DNA from: Bactericera cockerelli
Taxonomy: Eukaryota; Arthropoda; Insecta; Hemiptera; Triozidae
NCBI GenBank assembly: GCA_024516035.1
Contig: CM044955.1
Span: forward strand, 44,024,592 to 44,088,591
Direction: 5' to 3'
Length of the DNA stretch: 64,000 bases
In this document: one piece after another, positions 62,947-64,000 of the stretch
Numbering within the stretch: the first letter of the stretch is position 1
How the letters are laid out: each line of letters begins with the position of its first letter
The notes under the pieces: model-generated
What the model saw: the letters and a program-made list of their open reading frames with translations, nothing else
What the model was told of the DNA's origin: nothing
Database searches by the model: none
Position numbers and translations under genes: made by a program

Positions 62947-63302
62947 TAATAATAATAAGTCCGTGTCCGTGAGATAGGTATTGATACCTAAATCACGGTG
63001 GTGAGAGGATTATATGGACGCCCAGATCCAATGTCTAGGCTCCTTTCATGTCCATTGATTCTATTTGGTTTTAACGTCCTGACTTGAGGTAGACAGGACG
63101 GTGTTTTTACCCTCCATTCGCTGGGAATCGTACCAGCTACCCACATTAACCTCACCCAGCCTGGGTAGGGCCGGAATTTGACAGCCTCACATGTTCGGAG
63201 GGAATAGAAGTTTCTGTGCGAAAAGTCTGCTCCAACCGGGAATCGAACTCAGGATCTCTGTACTACGGGCAGTAGTCAGAACCGTTACGCCACGGAGGCT
63301 GG
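62947..63302 (-). mobile_element. SINE with tRNA-like head inserted at the Dpr exon donor
   Basis: On the minus strand the right end is a tRNA-like head: an A-box-like TGGCGTAACGG, then a B-box-like GAGTTCGATTCCC near 63236-63250. The middle (about 63060-63180) is the group A core, with a CCAGGCTGGGTGAGGTTAA-like stretch and GAATGGAGGGTAAAAA-like motif in reverse. The left end is a short TTA-type repeat (TAATAATAATAA on the plus strand), the expected 3' tail. It is flanked by an ~80-bp direct duplication of host exon sequence. Tail polarity and head position agree, so orientation is well supported. Confidence 0.82.
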
Positions 63303-63384
63303 CTGCCTCGCGGCCCAAGTTGAGAGCCTCGGCAACAACATCACCTGGCTGAGAGGGGAGAAGCCAGTCACGCAGGGAGTGAGG
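63303..63384 (+). pseudogene. Duplicated 3' end of the Dpr Ig2 exon, with strong donor
   Basis: A second copy of exon positions 62865-62946, offset 438 bp, differing at only two bases. One difference is a silent third position (CCG to CCA, Pro); the other changes ATC to CTC (Ile to Leu). It lacks the exon's 5' part and an obvious acceptor, so it is probably not an exon by itself. It ends AG|GTGAGA, a better donor than the one left on the first copy. The simplest reading is that this is the original exon end and the duplication arose when the SINE at 62947-63302 inserted. An assembly artefact or a segmental duplication before the insertion is also possible. Confidence 0.8.
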
Positions 63385-63407
63385 TGAGATGAGGCCGAGT
63401 GAGATTG

Positions 63408-63594
63408 AGGTCGGGTTCTACGAAAAACACCTAACCTAAAAAACACCTGAGAAAAACGTTAGTTCCAAAGGATTCGTCAAGATAGCGCCAGTAGAGTTTG
63501 AGCAAAACTCTACTGGCGCTATCTTGACGAATCCTTTGGAACTAACGTTTTTCAGGTGTTTTTTAGGTTAGGTGTTTTTCGTAGAACCCAACCT
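63408..63594. repeat. Long near-perfect palindrome (foldback, MITE-like)
   Basis: Two arms of about 90 bp (63408-63499 and 63505-63594) are reverse complements with a 5-base centre GAGCA. By eye the only differences are a 2-base indel (CCTGAGAAAA against TTTTCAGG) and one mismatch near the outer end. The arm tips read GGGTTCTACG and CGTAGAACCC. It could be a foldback transposon, a recent inverted duplication or a hairpin RNA source. It starts about 25 bp after the strong donor of the duplicated exon end. Confidence 0.93.
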
Positions 63595-64000
63595 GACTGT
63601 TTGACTGGTTTTATTATGGCTGTTATCACAATTCAAGTGTTTGAAATTTAACGGAAATGTTACTGATAAGTGATAACAGTTGGTCAGAAGAAATCAATTT
63701 TTATTTCTATCCTTTTGTTTTTACATCTTCTATTATTTTTTCTTCTGTTCTTCTTTATAAATAGCGATTTTGTTTAAACCTGTTCAATTAAAACTTAAGA
63801 TAAAAAATAAAAAAAATATGGCTGCCCACTTCCGTACTGGCCCATGCAATTTCATAACGGCCCTGGTTCTTGCTTATCTATGAAAAATAGACTGTTTTTT
63901 TTATACCGAGGTCTACTCTACCTCTTAGGAAAAATGAGTAGCTGCTTTAATGTTAGCAGCGACCAGTGACGGAATTGGGCAAAAATAAGATATTGGGATA

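Noticed and set aside
63236..63302. Possible functional tRNA genes at tRNA-like sites (also 16523, 45630, 57215, 61531)
   Set aside because: They have A and B boxes but do not form cloverleaf arms by eye, and most continue into repeated SINE bodies.

Overview
The window looks like AT-rich insect nuclear DNA: two exons of one gene surrounded by introns packed with decayed mobile elements. The two clear coding exons (41350-41563 and 62783-62945, + strand) encode parts of the two immunoglobulin domains of a Dpr-family (defective proboscis extension response) neuronal cell-surface protein, an arthropod family. The organism is therefore an insect or close relative. A hemipteran such as a planthopper is only a guess from the AT-rich, transposon-rich style. 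Nothing here is prokaryotic, and I see no operon, rRNA gene or CRISPR array.

Layout. Bases 1-41349 lie upstream of the first exon. That exon begins at a splice acceptor inside an Ig domain, so at least the nearer part is intron. This stretch holds SINE copies, two non-LTR retrotransposon remnants on the minus strand (6334-6516, 26560-27058) and one on the plus strand (19148-19490). It also holds a 2.9 kb terminal-inverted-repeat element with other repeats inside it (23601-26540), a 38-bp minisatellite (10869-11020) and several polypyrimidine tracts. The intron 41564-62782 (about 21.2 kb) holds a long-TIR element (45103-46353), a pogo-like MITE (54457-54627), a 27-bp minisatellite (57412-57582), SINEs, and a ~147-bp satellite block (62015-62745) ending just before the second exon.

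The 3' end of the second exon is the most unusual place. A SINE in minus orientation sits exactly at the splice donor, flanked by a direct duplication of the last ~80 bp of the exon. Just downstream is a ~187-bp almost perfect palindrome.

SINEs dominate. I separate at least four groups by shared sequence: A has a head derived from 5S rRNA; B, C and D have tRNA-like heads. One tRNA-headed SINE (the one in the exon) shares its core with the 5S-headed group, suggesting exchange of heads. Group C shares a 3' segment with the LINE remnant at 26560-27058, a possible partner. A group D copy (61531-61795) has a perfect 12-bp target-site duplication and interrupts an older group A copy.

Family calls rest on reading motifs by eye; no database search was possible. 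Boundaries of old repeats are approximate.
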